A stretch of DNA of 64,000 bases from Ascarosepion bandense (GCA_037127315.1 JBBBDQ010001274.1:215001-279000); one strand, 5' to 3'. Positions 22,245 through 33,928 are shown, counted from the stretch's first letter. The notes: generated by a model not told the origin, from the sequence alone. A program made the numbers and translations.

Positions 22245-23716
22245 AACGAAGTACCTCCACTCATTTTCGATTTCTAAATTTTAAACTAAATTTTTAAAAA
22301 TAAAAAAGATTTTACCTGAAACTATTATTTTTTGAAAGCTAAATGATTAAATTTACTATTTCCAATAAGCCAAATACTCTGGTATATTTCAAACAGAAAT
22401 TATACTGATTAGAACAGAAAATTTTGAGAAATTTTTTTAATTTCTTAATTTTTCGGTCATTTTTTTAGCGATCGACAGATTTGTAAACAAAATTTAATTT
22501 TAGGTTTTAAAAATACTTGCAAAAATAAAATATAAAACTGTAGCATATTATTTTCAAAAAATTAATAAATTTAATGTTAAATGAATCTGATTTACACAAG
22601 TATTACTTATTTATATCATAAAATTTAGAATATAACAAATTTTAAACATAGAATTGACCTTTCTAACCTATCCACTGTAATTAAAGTGTTGATAGATCGA
22701 GCGTCTGGCAATCACAAGTGACATAATTGTACAATATTTTCCGCCAAAGGGGAATAACCCTGAAATTCATAACCTTTTAATTTACACACAGAAATTAACA
22801 TACCAACAAAAAAAAAAAATTTAATACACCCCCCAAAAGAAAAAATACGATGGCTAAATGATATGTATTAAACTTTTTTAATTTTCGATTAGTAAATATA
22901 ATCTTCACTGTGTAACCTGTCAGCTTAACGTCTACAAGAGTTGGAAACAATTTAAAAATATTTTAAAACTTTATGAATTATTATAATTGTAAAAAATGTA
23001 TAAACAATTCTTTTCAAATTTCATTATTAATAAAAAAAATTTTTCTGCAGACTTAATTTATATCCTTATGTCCTTAATTTATATGTTTTATTAAAGCAAT
23101 TAAAAGCTTATCTAATTAAATATTGTCATAGTTTTATTGCATATTTATTTTACTTTTAGGAACAAACTTTGGTAGAAGGGCTTAATGGTTTAAAAAAAAA
23201 AAGAATAAATGATTTACATTCGTTTAACTAAAAAAATCATTTCTGCCTAAAGAATTTAATTTCTTGAAATTTCATGAATACGTGAAGAGGGGCTAACAAA
23301 TGTATAGAAAAATATTTTATTCACATTGTTTAAAAAATAATGCTCTTAAAAATAATTTCATTAATTTGTAAATAAGTCCTGAAAGTGTCATTAAAATCTG
23401 ACAATTATTTGATTTTTGCAAGAATTTCCAAATTAATGTGCTTGTTACCGGAAAAAAGTGAGTTATGTAAAATCACGTTTTCCATTGTAAACTCGTAACG
23501 ATTTGGTTGCCATCTGGCGATAATCAAAGCAAAATATTTTACCAAATTTTCGAACAAGTTAGGAAGGATTAAAAAAATTTGAAAATAATTTGAAAATACT
23601 TTGATCTTTCCTCTTAATAACATCATAAAAACAATCTTTTTTCATCAAAATATTTAAGTTTAGAGCCTTTTTACTTCGTACTATGAGTATTTTCAACGAT
23701 TTAGTGGAGGTACCTA
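22245..23716 (-). mobile_element. element E, full-length copy (~1.47 kb) with AGGTACCTCCACT-type inverted ends
   Basis: Left end GTACCTCCACT (22246), right end AGTGGAGGTACCT (23704-23716). The complement aligns over both ends and interior with the split copy at 18376-20996: GAGGAAAGATCAAAGTA, ACTTGTTCGAAA, AATGGAAAACGTRAT, CAAATAATTGT, then GGAAATAGTAAATTTAATCA and TTTAGCTTTCAAA at the far end. Very A/T-rich. A 73-codon minus frame (23626-23405) is disrupted in the other copy, so no conserved protein is evident. Likely a non-autonomous DNA transposon; superfamily not recognised. Confidence 0.75.
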
Positions 23717-23719
23717 GCA

Positions 23720-24015
23720 CAAACCTTTTGATATTTGGTGAGTCAGTGTGGACACAGCCTAAAGAACCCTAAAGAAAACATGAATTATCGCGATTGGTTA
23801 ATGGGAGATAGGAGACACACTTTCTGAAATTCTGGATTTATTTGCAATCCTTTGATCAGATCTTATCACGATTGCCTGATGAAAGGTATTTGCAAAGAAC
23901 TGAGCTTATTTTCTATTTACATTCTCACACGAATGACATTGACACGTGGGAGTTGAAAGCTTGAAACAAATATAAATTCTGACTATTTTTTTTATACCTA
24001 CAGCAGTCGCATTTG
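23720..24015. other. no feature recognised
   Basis: Unassigned stretch between element E and the RTE LINE tail. Confidence 0.4.
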
Positions 24016-25690
24016 TAAAAATTTCTTCTTCTTCTTCTTCTTCTTCTTCTGCTTCTTCTTCTTCTTTCAGGATGTAGGCGATCATGGCCTTCCACGTCTA
24101 CCTATCCCGCGTGGCTCTTAGCACGCTTTCTCCTGTTGCACCACGCAACCCCCGTTCTGCCATCCACCTGTTCATGCCAGTCAAGTACGTTACACGCTGT
24201 TTTCCCCTATCTCTTCTTCCCTCTACCTGGCCTGTTAATATCAGGTTTTCCTAGCCGCCTTCCTCTTTGCATGTCACAGGAGCTTTAGCTGTCTCTTCCT
24301 GATGCTCAGTATTAATTTCCTTTTCGTTTCCATCCTTTCCAAAACCTCATCATTGCTCACCTGCTCTGTCCATGATATTTGCAACACCATTCTGTAAAAC
24401 CGCATTTCAGTTGCTTCAAGTTTTACATTCATCATCAATGATAGAGTCCCGCATTCACTACCATATTCAAGAACAGACATCATATAGCAATCCAGTTCTC
24501 TCTTCTTTGTTTCTAACAAAAATTTTCTGTCTCTAAATATTTTACTCAGAATCTGGAATGCTTCCTTCGCCAGGCCAATTCACCTTCTGATCTCTGTGTG
24601 GCATTTTCCGTCTTCTGTTAGAACACTTCCCAGGTATTCAAATTTTTGTGCCTGCTTGATTTTAGTATCCCCCTCCCCCTCCTTGATTTGACATTTTGGG
24701 TTGCTCTTTTTGCTGATGACCATGCATTCGGTTTCCTTGCAATTTATTTGTAGTCCTTTTTTGTCGTCTCTTCAGCTACCTCCTGTAGGAGGTCTTGTAG
24801 TTTCCTTTCTGAGTTTGCCATCAGCACTGCATAATCTGCGTACTTTATATTGTTCATTTTGTGGCCTCCGTTGACAAATCTTTGCATAACATCTAGGACT
24901 CTCAGAATAGTCTCGCTGTACAAGTTGAATAGATCCGGTGAAAACACATCCTTTTCTTACGCCCCTTTCTATCTTTGCATATCTGCTGAATTCGTTACCT
25001 GTCCGTATGCAGGCAGTTTGCTGCCAGTAGAGATTTCTGATTATTTTTTTGTCTTGTCCAAATTTGTCGAGGCTGCTGAGCATCTCCATCAAGTTTTTGT
25101 GGCGTATTCTGTCAAACGCCTTCGCATCATCGATAAGACATAGGTATACGTAATTCTTCATTTGTATAGCCCTTTCAGAGAGAATCCTAATCATAAATAT
25201 GGCGTTCCTTGTTCCAGTATATTTGACAAACCCACACTGTTCTTGTTCTATCTCTGGCCTCATTCTGCTTCTCGCTCTATTCATCAGGATTCGCACGATC
25301 AGTTTTGTAATGTGGCTCATTAAACTGATTGTTCGGTAAAGTTCGCACTCGTTTGCTCCTGGTTTCTTAGGCAGTGCTATTAAATTCGACTTGCTTAAGT
25401 TGTCTGGTATTACACCACTATTATAAATTTCATTTATTATTTCTGTAATTTTCTCTACACCGAATTCTTCCAGGGCTATCAGTAACTCTATTACAATGCT
25501 GTCTGGTCTAGCTGCTTTGTTTCTATTCAGTTTGGCCATTGCAGCTTCCACTTCAGACTTTAATATTTCTGGTCCGTCCTCAGCTTTGTGTATTTTTGGT
25601 TGCTTTCTCTTCTCACGGCAAAGATCTTTTATATATTCATCCCATCGCTGGAGTATTTCCTCTTTCTCCTTTCACGTATATTAAAAATGA
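24016..25690 (-). pseudogene. RTE-type LINE with most of the RT domain
   Basis: Longest LINE ORF piece in the window. Minus frame 25551-24950: AMAKLNRNKAARPDSI (finger motif), SNLIALPKKPGANECELYRT, YLCLIDDAKAFDRIRHKNLM (catalytic motif A with D at the usual FxxxD-like site, here DAKAFDR), NLYWQQTACIRTGN and RGVRKGCVF (normally RGVRQGC). A frameshift then moves to DLFNLYSETILR and YADYAVLMANSE (motif C YADD mutated to YADY). Then the C-terminal CYMMSVLEYGSECGTLS and RKRQLKLL, ending with the expanded (AGA)n tail on the minus strand (CTT run at 24020-24066). Stops, frameshift and the YADY change mean it is inactive; the N-terminal endonuclease is missing. Confidence 0.85.
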
Positions 25691-26129
25691 TCAAGGAATC
25701 AAATAGACATAAAATGTCTATCCTTTTTAATAGATACGTACATAGACGCACACATACATATATGTGTGTGTGTGTCTTCAAAACTACAGATATAACAAAA
25801 AATACATTTGTAAAAGGAGAATATGAATAAATACAGAAGGAAATTTTCTTTTTTTAATTTTGTTTCAGTTAAAAGAAAACGGTTAAATTCAAAGCCTGCT
25901 TTTACTTAAAATAAATAATACATAAATTACCCCCAAACTAAAATAACAGAAATAATAATTACATTAAAAACTTTTCAACAAGATCATTTATTCACTTTTT
26001 TAATTAGACATTAAATTATGTCACATAGCATCTCACATAATTTTCCAAAACTTCGGAGTTAGCCTGATGCATGTTTTTGATTTTTCTTAAATGAATAACT
26101 GAAAAACTAAAACTATTTCTCTATACTTT
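25690..26129. other. no feature recognised
   Basis: A/T-rich, with a short (TG)n near 25760. Unassigned. Confidence 0.4.
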
Positions 26130-26540
26130 TGAGATAATTTAGTATTTACACTATTTACATTATTCGGCCTATTGTCTTCATCTGGTGAAAAATGATCACA
26201 AAAACATTAAGTTTATAAGTTCCCGAAATTCACTTCCTCATGAACAGATGGCCCAGTGGATACAGACGTTGATTAGTTCCAGTAATTGACCCAAAGATTT
26301 GTGAGTTCAGTAACAGGCTGCAGCAATGGTGAATAACTTATAGAGTTAGGTTAAAGAGAGATAACTCATGATTACCACAAGAAATGCTAATAATATACCC
26401 CAGCGATCGTGATAAAGGGTCGTATCGAAATTCCTAGTACATGAAGAAGGCTGGAGCGTACAACAGCCGGAACGCCGTAAATTTGACAACAACAATGAGG
26501 ACAATTGTCCGAATAATGTAAACAGTGTAAACACATTTGC
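26130..26540 (+). repeat. family C element, with inverted left end
   Basis: Left end 26130-26200 is a minus-oriented copy of the tail (ATTATTCGGCCTATTGTCTT). The plus body has the tRNA-like head GCCCAGTGGATACAGACG (26249) and GTGAGTTCAGTAACAGG, and a hammerhead-like core: ATGAAGA (26441-26447), stem II GGCTG/CAGCC (26449-26453 / 26464-26468), GGAAC. Stem II differs from the 49.2-kb copy (GGCCG/CGGCC) by a paired change. Confidence 0.7.
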
Positions 26541-26644
26541 TTTTTTTGTTTGGAAATATTTGCTGCAAAATAAAATCCTTATATTTTCTTTGTAAAGCCC
26601 ATCAGAGGATAAAGTATATCGGTTAAGATAAGTTTTCTTTTTGT

Positions 26645-26679
<35 letters not shown>

Positions 26680-26682
<3 letters not shown>

Positions 26683-26860
26683 GTTAAATTGTAATAATGT
26701 TTCGTGTCAAAATTACTGCTTTGTTCAGTAGTTAGAAAAAATTTTAGGCAAGCATTTTTTGTCATAAAGTGCCCAATATCAGGATAAAGATATTCTAACG
26801 AATAAATGTGGAGAAGTTTGTTACTTAACTGAGCAGTGTTATTATATCTAATCACACAGT
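26680..26860 (+). repeat. repeat F fragment
   Basis: CATAAAGTGCCCAATATCAG and GATAAAGATATTCTAACG match 56560-56600; preceded by a (TA)n (26649-26679). Confidence 0.55.
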
Positions 26861-26864
26861 AAAA

Positions 26865-27236
26865 AAAGGCTAACCCAAAACAGTAAAATGTGGTCAACCC
26901 AAAATTGTAAAAATAGGTCAACTAAAGAATTAAGCAGACATACAATTTAGCAAAATAAAAAAAAGTTCAACACAATAAAAATTAATTAACCGCCTGCAAA
27001 TTCTACACCACTTAAGAAGCAACAACCGTCAAGCAAAAATAGCCACTCACATAAAGATGTCAAATTACACTAAACTTCATATGAATACGAAAAAAAAGTA
27101 GGGAAACAGCAGCAGAAAACAAAAAAAAAACCTGAAGCGTAAAGACACCAAAATAATGCCTTCACGAATCTTCGGTGTCGACACGACTGAAATAAAACTA
27201 CTCAACTAAGTGAGAAACGTCTCCAAATTCTGTTCA

Positions 27237-27282
<46 letters not shown>

Positions 27283-27982
27283 CAAAAAAGTGGAAATTTT
27301 TCGTGTAAAGCGTTTCATTTTCATACGAAAGTCTTAGGATTTCATTAGTCTAAAGTGATGCCAATGCTGATGCGAGCACATGCACACACAAGAGACAGGC
27401 TGTAAATTTAAATTATTTTTTTAAAATAAGTGTTTAACTGATTTCATTTATTTTTCATGTTTATTATTAAATATCCTACGTTGTAATAACTGAAAATCTG
27501 CTAAGAAATATAAAATGTTTTAAGAACCTGGGAGTAAATTTAATGTGGATAATATAGTGAATAAATTAACCTCTTTACATTTTTGTTCTAGTAAACTGCT
27601 TTCTCTTTTAAGATAGGCTGCAATATTTTATGAACTAGTTAGAAAATTTTTATGAAATTTTATATAAACTATTTTTTTAAATTTTTAGAAATTTACAAAA
27701 TTACGAATAATCCTTCAAAGACAAAGAAAAAATTCTATCAAAAATTGCCCGAAGTTTATTATGCAAAGAAAGCACAAGAAATATGGTTTAATCTGAAGAA
27801 AATTGAATGCTTCGACCATATTTTTTTCCGAAATGAACTTTGGGCAGTTTTTTGAAAAAATCTCCTCCTTGTCTAAGAAGGTCTATTCGTAATTGGTAAT
27901 AACCATTTATCATGATTAATCGACACATAATTTACATTGTTTTTAATTTTGTCTTCAATTAAATTTACTGGATGAATACATA
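26865..27982. other. no gene recognised; contains (TCTA)n
   Basis: (TCTA)n at 27237-27282. A 67-codon frame at 27652-27855 follows a T-rich tract ending in TAG and is lysine-rich, but no domain is visible. Confidence 0.4.

Positions 27983-28029
<47 letters not shown>
27983..28029. repeat. (TA)n microsatellite
   Basis: About 23 TA units. Confidence 0.95.
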
Positions 28030-28032
<3 letters not shown>

Positions 28033-28504
28033 ATTGTGATGATTTGGATGCTCAAACGATAATAAACAGAAAATAAGAGACAAAAGCAAAACATGCAAAT
28101 GATTTCCATATGAAAAATAAAAATATGCAGAAACACAAAATCAAGACTTAAATAAAAAATGACAACAAAAGCGCCAAGCGAAAAATGAAAAACACACATA
28201 AAGCCCACAAACACAAATATACAAAAAAGACCGAACGGAAACACAGAAAAAATAAACCGTCACGCAGCAAACTATAAAAAAAAAGATGTGAAAAGATCAC
28301 GTCAATTAAAGAGGTCAATACAACAAAAAAGCCTAACCTAATATTAAACAATTTTTCATGCGTACAATAAAATAGTAATAAAAATAAATCAAACAGCGCA
28401 ATAAAAAAAAAAATAGACAAAAAGAAAAATCAACTACTGGCAAACATGATCAGTCTCACGAAAATCACACCATGTTCCATATATAAAAAACAAAAACGGA
28501 GCCT
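28030..28504. other. no feature recognised
   Basis: A-rich on the plus strand; long minus-strand frames here are F/L/Y-rich products of T-runs with no family resemblance. Confidence 0.4.
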
Positions 28505-28625
28505 AACGGCAAAGAGCTCTGATGAGTGAGAGCATCATAACAGTGTCCTTACAAAACATCGATGTAGGCATGAATCTGCTCAGTAACAGTGACAGTCTCT
28601 TTGCACAGAGAAAGGCTGATTTTAG
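28505..28625 (+). repeat. repeat F fragment
   Basis: TGATGAGTGAGAGCATCATA then ACAGTGTCCTTACAAAAC and GATGTAGGCATGAATCTGCT match 56640-56712. Confidence 0.65.
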
Positions 28626-28679
28626 CGTGTTATATGCATAATGTAAATAAACGTCATTAGCCAAGAGTGTTAAATTAAA

Positions 28680-28680
<1 letters not shown>

Positions 28681-28722
<42 letters not shown>
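28681..28722. repeat. (TA)n microsatellite
   Basis: About 21 TA units. Confidence 0.95.
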
Positions 28723-28725
<3 letters not shown>

Positions 28726-28812
28726 AATGAATAAGAACGAAGAAAATAAAGCGTACTAAACATTAATTTAAAACAGTGCGCAATTTAATAATAGAGCAAT
28801 GAATATTTATTA

Positions 28813-28984
28813 TTAATTATTATTACTTTAGAACATGTACAAACTAAAACTACTAAAAAAATTATACATTTTGTTTCGACTTTGAAAGAACAATCAGTTA
28901 GTTAATCAGGTATTATCATTATTAACTACCTGATAAGACATTATTTTTTCAATTTTGTAGTTTGCACATGTTCTAAAGTAATAA

Positions 28985-28990
<6 letters not shown>
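28813..28990. repeat. foldback MITE-like element
   Basis: ATTACTTTAGAACATGTACA (arm 28819-28847) is matched in reverse complement by 28957-28987 (TGCACATGTTCTAAAGTAAT). About 110 bp lie between and contain a smaller palindromic piece (CAGGTATTATCATTATTAAC... TACCTG). No coding sense. Confidence 0.75.
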
Positions 28991-29009
<19 letters not shown>

Positions 29010-29020
<11 letters not shown>

Positions 29021-29200
29021 GGAGTTACTGGTCAGAGTCAAATTAGATCCGTAAGCCGTTATATTGAAAAGTGTTCAATACATATTTAAAGAAAAAAATT
29101 AATATGTATAGCTTTTAAATATTCAAATTAGGAAAATCAACCGATTATGCTATTACGTTTTTAAACTTTCGGCATCGTCAAGAGTTATACATATATATAT
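29010..29200 (+). repeat. diverged Penelope-tail-like repeat
   Basis: TACTGGTCAGAGTCAAATTA and GAAAAGTGTTCAATACATAT resemble 16725-16800 and 56840-56905 (TTTTGGTCATAAYAAAATTA, AAAAGTGTTCAATRCAATTA). Confidence 0.45.
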
Positions 29201-29221
29201 ATCAACTCTAATATATATTAT

Positions 29222-29416
29222 AAAACAAAACAAGATTTTAACCAAAATTTCGAACGTGTTAGAAGGATTAAAAAAATTTCAAAAAATAATTAAAAAATAA
29301 TTTGGTCTTTCATCTTAATAATAAGATAAACATTTTGACGATAAAAATTTATTTTCGTTAAGTTTGTGGCGTTTTGCATTACGCTATGCTGTTTTTCCCG
29401 CGAAAAGTGGAGGTAC
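29222..29416 (-). mobile_element. element E (AGGTACCTCCACT ends), end fragment
   Basis: Matches the right end of 22245-23716: TTTCGAACGTGTTAGAAGGA, TAAAAAAATTTC, TCTTTCATCTTAATAA, ending AGTGGAGGTACCT at 29404-29416. The other end is missing. Confidence 0.75.
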
Positions 29417-29528
29417 CTATATATAATATATAGCATTAAGAGTTAACGCATGACGATACCGAATGTTTGGAATCATAGAAGCGTAATTGGCTGATCTTCC
29501 CAATTTGAATATATATATTCCTAATTTG

Positions 29529-29529
<1 letters not shown>

Positions 29530-29593
<64 letters not shown>
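29530..29593. repeat. (TA)n microsatellite
   Basis: About 31 TA units. Confidence 0.95.
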
Positions 29594-29595
<2 letters not shown>

Positions 29596-29799
29596 AGAAA
29601 AAATAAAAAGTGCTAAAAAAACAGAAATGTGTTGAACTCGCCAAAAAACAAATTCAGTTTCTTTTCTTTTCTGCTTTCAGTTTTCACCCCTTTTTTATTG
29701 ACTCTTCTTACATTTACTTTCTTTCTTACTTTTGATTTTTTTATTCATTTATTTCTTTTAAAGTTGTTCCACGTCTTTCGTTTTTTGTCAGTTCGCGTA

Positions 29800-30060
29800 T
29801 GGAAAGTAAATTAACGCACCCTCTTGCCGTTCTTTCCTTCACCTCTGCGAGAGGTTCCAGACGAGCGCCACCAGCAGTGAGGGACATTGTCTTTCGCCCT
29901 TGGTCCATGACCAACATCAGCAACCGCCTGCCCATGTTTGCCTGCCCACGTCCAAGGTGACTGAACTTACAACGGACGGCTCCTTTGATTAGCGAGGCGC
30001 GATATTTACAGCCGAGCTTCTGGGCCAATCTTGCCAATTCCTGAATGCGTCTGATTTGTT
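29800..30060. other. G/C-rich island, function unknown
   Basis: Markedly richer in G and C than flanks (GAGGTTCCAGACGAGCGCCA, CAGCAACCGCCTGCCCATGT, ACAACGGACGGCTCC) and with several CpGs. A 98-codon minus frame crosses it (30037-29741) but it has no recognisable domain and ends in low-complexity flank. Candidate regulatory or old exon sequence. Confidence 0.35.
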
Positions 30061-30259
30061 CGTGTTGTTTAGTTCGACTTGAATTTCAACCTTTTATTGC
30101 TATCCTGCAATTTCTCAGTCCGTTTCTGTTATTGCCCATCTGTTTTTTTTATATCTTCAACATCGCAGCTGGTGAGAACGTGAGGATATTCAAAAAACTC
30201 CTATGAAATATGATGGCCATTTAAACATTTAAACCAAAACGTCCTTTACCCAGTTCTTA

Positions 30260-30547
30260 CACGTCTTAGCAAGGTCACGCACGCCTATTCTGTCATGAGT
30301 TTGATCCTGGACAGATTTTTCCTCAGTAGGTTGCCATTATCGGTCTACCATGCGGTAAACTGGTTACCAACTAAGGCTATAGAATCCAGTCTGTCCTGTT
30401 ATTTAACCCATAGTAAGAGGAAGAACAGATGTTTTAATAGCTTTTTTAATGGTATTTACCCGTAAATGAATGCAACAAAATCAACTGGAATTCGAACTTG
30501 GCTCTCCGATTTCTTGTTCTGACCCGATATCCACTGCAACATAAATC
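30260..30547 (-). repeat. SINE A
   Basis: Minus copy: TCCTCAGTAGGTTGCCATTA, CAACTAAGGCTATAGAATCC, TTCGAACTTGGCTCTCCGAT, GACCCGATATCCACTGCAAC. Confidence 0.85.
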
Positions 30548-30549
30548 CG

Positions 30550-31689
30550 TAAACGACTATTACAGTACTGCGTCAGGTTAAATAAATTTTGGTTGTAACA
30601 TAAATGGTCTGACTGAAAAATTAAAACAAGGAAAAATTTGATTGGGAATATTTTTTGTAAATTCATTAGACCAATAATGATTAAATTTTGGCCGACATGC
30701 CGCATGCAACCCGTATGTTTTTCTGAATGGCACGCCTAAATTCTTGAGGTAAATAATATTTGTTACATGTGTTTGTTTCCTTTTGTTCACTTTTATTTTC
30801 TCGCACACTCTCTTACATAACCACATAGAGAAGTAATGATTAAGAACAAATTTTCTTGCACTTTTTAAAATCCTTTCGTTGAATGCATCGTTTTCATCAT
30901 TTTAAACCATCGGCGGTCTACACTTATTAAGATCATACGTGTAAAACACACTTTCATTTAGAAAGAAAAAGCGTTCATCCTAGTTTTCTTTTCAAGAACA
31001 TATATATTTTTTTATTTTAAGATGAATAAATCAAAAATAAGCCACACGCAGCAGCATGTGTTAATCATACAATCATCAGTGACGATAATATGATATATCA
31101 TGACTTATTTTTATGATCATAGAAAAAGGTTATCTCTAAAGAAAAATATCAACTTTCCTACTATTTCCAAGGCAGATATTTACTCATACAGTTTCTGTAA
31201 GTTAAAATAGTTGAGGCACCTACGATAAAAAAAAAATTACCTTAAATCATTTTAGTAATTTGCACACCATTTTTCAGAATCTAAAAAATATTTACGTTAG
31301 AAGGCGAGTCTTTTTCATAATATAAATACAGGACCAAATAGACCCCTGAAATTTTAAAGAGTTATTGTTCTTGGTTTCTATTTACAAATTGTCAAGTTTA
31401 AAACTGCTTATGTCACTGAAAGCTGCGTACCAATGATGATATCGGATTTCCCATTTCGTAATAATATGCAACACGAGATTTCAACAACAATAGCACAGGA
31501 TTTCTTTTCTTCTCAAGCCGAGAACATTTTCGCACGAAGGAAACATTATACGATTTCTTCGAATTCATCGCTCGACAAAGTTTTTGCTTTCAAATAATTC
31601 TTAAGTAAAAATGACTAATTTTTTTCTAGGTTTCGCCATATGTGACTGAAGCAACAGAATAGAATGCTAAAACAATTTGATAGTATTAA
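30550..31689. other. no feature recognised
   Basis: About 1.1 kb of A/T-rich, unassigned sequence. I saw no repeat from the other families and no exon-like frame. Confidence 0.4.
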
Positions 31690-31935
31690 GCTATATGAGT
31701 CAGTTATACGTGATCCCTTATTGGGTGATCATGTCTCGAAAGACTGGTTGCACACCAAGGATATAGTACCCAAACTATATTGATTTTTAACCCATAGCTG
31801 GAGAGAGAAATAAAGAATTCACACATTACCCAAGGGGATTTGCGCGTAAGAGAATACAACAAATGCAACTGGATTTTGAAGTCGACTCGCCAATTTCTTG
31901 TTCCGGGCCGATATCCACTGCACCACAACGCACAT
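31690..31935 (-). repeat. SINE A
   Basis: Minus copy with complement tail GAGTCAGTTATACGTGATCC and head GATATCCACTGCACCACAAC; box B complement GGATTTTGAAGTCGAC is altered. A stretch in the middle is deleted. Confidence 0.8.
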
Positions 31936-31941
31936 TCCCAG

Positions 31942-31982
<41 letters not shown>

Positions 31983-32135
31983 CCTAGTGATGATCCACGT
32001 ATACTGTCTTAATATGTATAGGAAAGAATATTAAAAAGTTTTGAGTTTAAAAGTGTGTTTTTTGACAGTATTTGTTTATTTTTATTATTATATATATTAT
32101 ATATATTATTATATATATTATTACTATTATTATTA

Positions 32136-32802
32136 TGTCATTTTTCATCATATTTCGATTTCTGCTTTGGTCTCACTACCAACCAAGTCTGCGAGGAGAC
32201 CTAAGGCAGGTCGTGAAGTGTTGTTATGGCTCCATTTCATGTTTTTCTATCTTCCCTATCATCCCTAGCATTACATAGATAAAGTTTTCCTTAGTGTGTG
32301 GGCTGCATTTAATAAGACAATTTTTTGTATATCTCTTAAGCTGCGGTTTCCAGGGATTCTTTCAATGTGTTGTTTTGTTCCATTTTTTATCATTCCAAGT
32401 GCACCTACTATCACTGGCACAACTCTTGTTTTCAATTTCCACATTTTTTCTATTTCAATTTCCAGGTCTTTATATTTTGACAGTTTTTCAAATTCCTTGT
32501 TACAATCCGCTGGACAAGCCATATCAATTAATAGACAAGTTTTCTCCTTCTGGTTTTTAACAATAATGTCTGGCCTGTTTGCTTCAATTTTTCTGTCTGT
32601 GTAGATGGTGTAATCCCATAGAATTGTTACATCTTCTATTTCTGTAACCGGTGCTGGGTGATATTCATACCAGTGTTTGTTTACAGCTTTTCCATAATGT
32701 TTGCACATTGCCCAATGTAAATATTGCCCAACCCTATCGTGGCGATTTTTATATTCGTTTGGGGCAAGCACAGAACAGCCTGAGATTAGGTGGTCTATTG
32801 TT
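32136..32802 (-). mobile_element. REL (R4/Dong-like) LINE, copy 3, tandem with copy 4
   Basis: Same 3' region as copy 4 and nearly identical; 5' end is cut inside the zinc knuckle (TIDHLISGCSV at ~32797). RPDIIVKNQKEKTCLLIDMA is intact (32573-32515); a 9-base deletion removes I-A-I before KEFEKL. A frame runs on to TLRKTLSM and a stop at 32271. The 3' tail enters a TAA/TA-rich tract (32085-32140). Copy 4 lies directly 5' of it on the same strand, with only the TAA tail between. Confidence 0.85.
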
Positions 32803-32809
32803 ATTATTA

Positions 32810-33705
32810 TTATGTCATTTTTCATCATATTTCGATTTCTGCATTGGTCTCACTACCAACCAAGTCTGCGGGGAGACCTAAGGCAGGTAGTGGCGTGTTG
32901 TTATGACTCCATTTCATGTTTTTCTATCCTCCCTATCATCCCCAGCATTACATAGATAACGTTTTCCTTAGTGTGTGGGCTGTACTTAATAATACAATAT
33001 TTATATATCTCTTAAGCTGGGGTTTCCAGGGATTCTTTCAATGTGTTGTTTTGTTCCATTTTTTATCATTCCAAGTGCACCTACTATCACTGGCACAACT
33101 CTTGTTTTCAATTTCCACATTTTTTCTATTTCAATTTCCAGGTCTTTATATTTTGACAGTTTTTCAAATTCCTTGATTGCTATGTTACAATCCGCTGGAC
33201 AAGCCATATCAATTAATAGACAAATTTTCTCCTTCTGGTTTTTAACAATAATGTCTGGCCTGTTTGCTTCAATTTTTCTGTCTGTGTAGATGGTGTAATC
33301 CCATAGAATGGTTACATCTTCTATTTCTGTAACCGGTGCTGGATGATGTTCATACCAGTGTTTGTTTACAGCTTTTCCATAATGTTTGCACATTGCCCAA
33401 TGTAAATATTGCCCAACTCTATCGTGGCGATTTTTATATTCGTTTGGGGCAAGCACAGAACAGCCTGAGATTAGGTGGTCTATTGTTTCTTGGTGTTTAT
33501 CACAAAACCTGCATTTTGGATCCATATTATTATGCATAATATTTGCCTGAAAGTTTCTCGTGAAAAGACTTTGGTCTTGTGCTGCAAGTATAAATCCTTC
33601 AGTTTCAGACTTTAATCCAGATGCACGTAACCATCGATGAGTATTAACTTTGTCAACATTGGATTTATTGGCACGTACTGGATATTGGCCATGCAGAGGT
33701 TTGTC

Positions 33706-33707
<2 letters not shown>
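32810..33707 (-). mobile_element. REL (R4/Dong-like) LINE, copy 4, least decayed 3' end
   Basis: Open minus-strand frame 33537-33001 with zinc knuckle KCRFCDKHQETIDHLISGC (C-x2-C-x8-H-x4-C, CRFC complement at 33502-33513), LAPNEYKNRHDRVGQYLHW, then the restriction-like endonuclease pair RPDIIVKNQKEKICLLIDMA: R-P-D, 14 residues, D. It goes on with KEFEKLSKYKDLEIEIEKMW, VVPVIVGALG and IERIPGN. These features define LINEs with a C-terminal restriction-like endonuclease (R2, R4/Dong, NeSL groups). 5'-truncated within the region before the knuckle; 3' tail is (ATA)n at 32803-32816. Confidence 0.85.

Positions 33708-33752
<45 letters not shown>
33708..33752. repeat. (ATT)n tract, TAA repeat on the minus strand, upstream of REL LINE copy 4
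   Basis: About 14 TTA units directly at the 5' side of the minus-strand REL LINE. Confidence 0.95.
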
Positions 33753-33756
<4 letters not shown>

Positions 33757-33795
33757 GATATTTCTATTCTTATATATATTATATATTATATTTAT

Positions 33796-33869
33796 ATTTC
33801 TATTATTATATTTTATATTCTGATGAAGGACCGAGGGCGGTTTGAAATATAAAATATAAAAATAGAAAT
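33796..33869 (+). ncRNA. hammerhead-like ribozyme motif
   Basis: CTGATGA (33820-33826), stem II GACCG/CGGTT (33829-33833 / 33838-33842) with loop AGGG, then GAAA (33844-33847), and a distal helix ATTTCTATT/AATAGAAAT (33796-33804 / 33861-33869). All invariant core bases are present; the cleavage site would be in the TATAAAATATA run and is uncertain. Confidence 0.45.
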
Positions 33870-33924
33870 AAACAAATACTGTCAAAAAACACACTTTTAA
33901 ACTCAAAATATTTTAATATTCTTT

Positions 33925-33928
<4 letters not shown>

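Noticed and set aside
29741..30037. A 98-codon minus frame in the G/C-rich island
   Set aside because: No recognised domain, ends in low-complexity flank, no splice signals; only the composition is notable.
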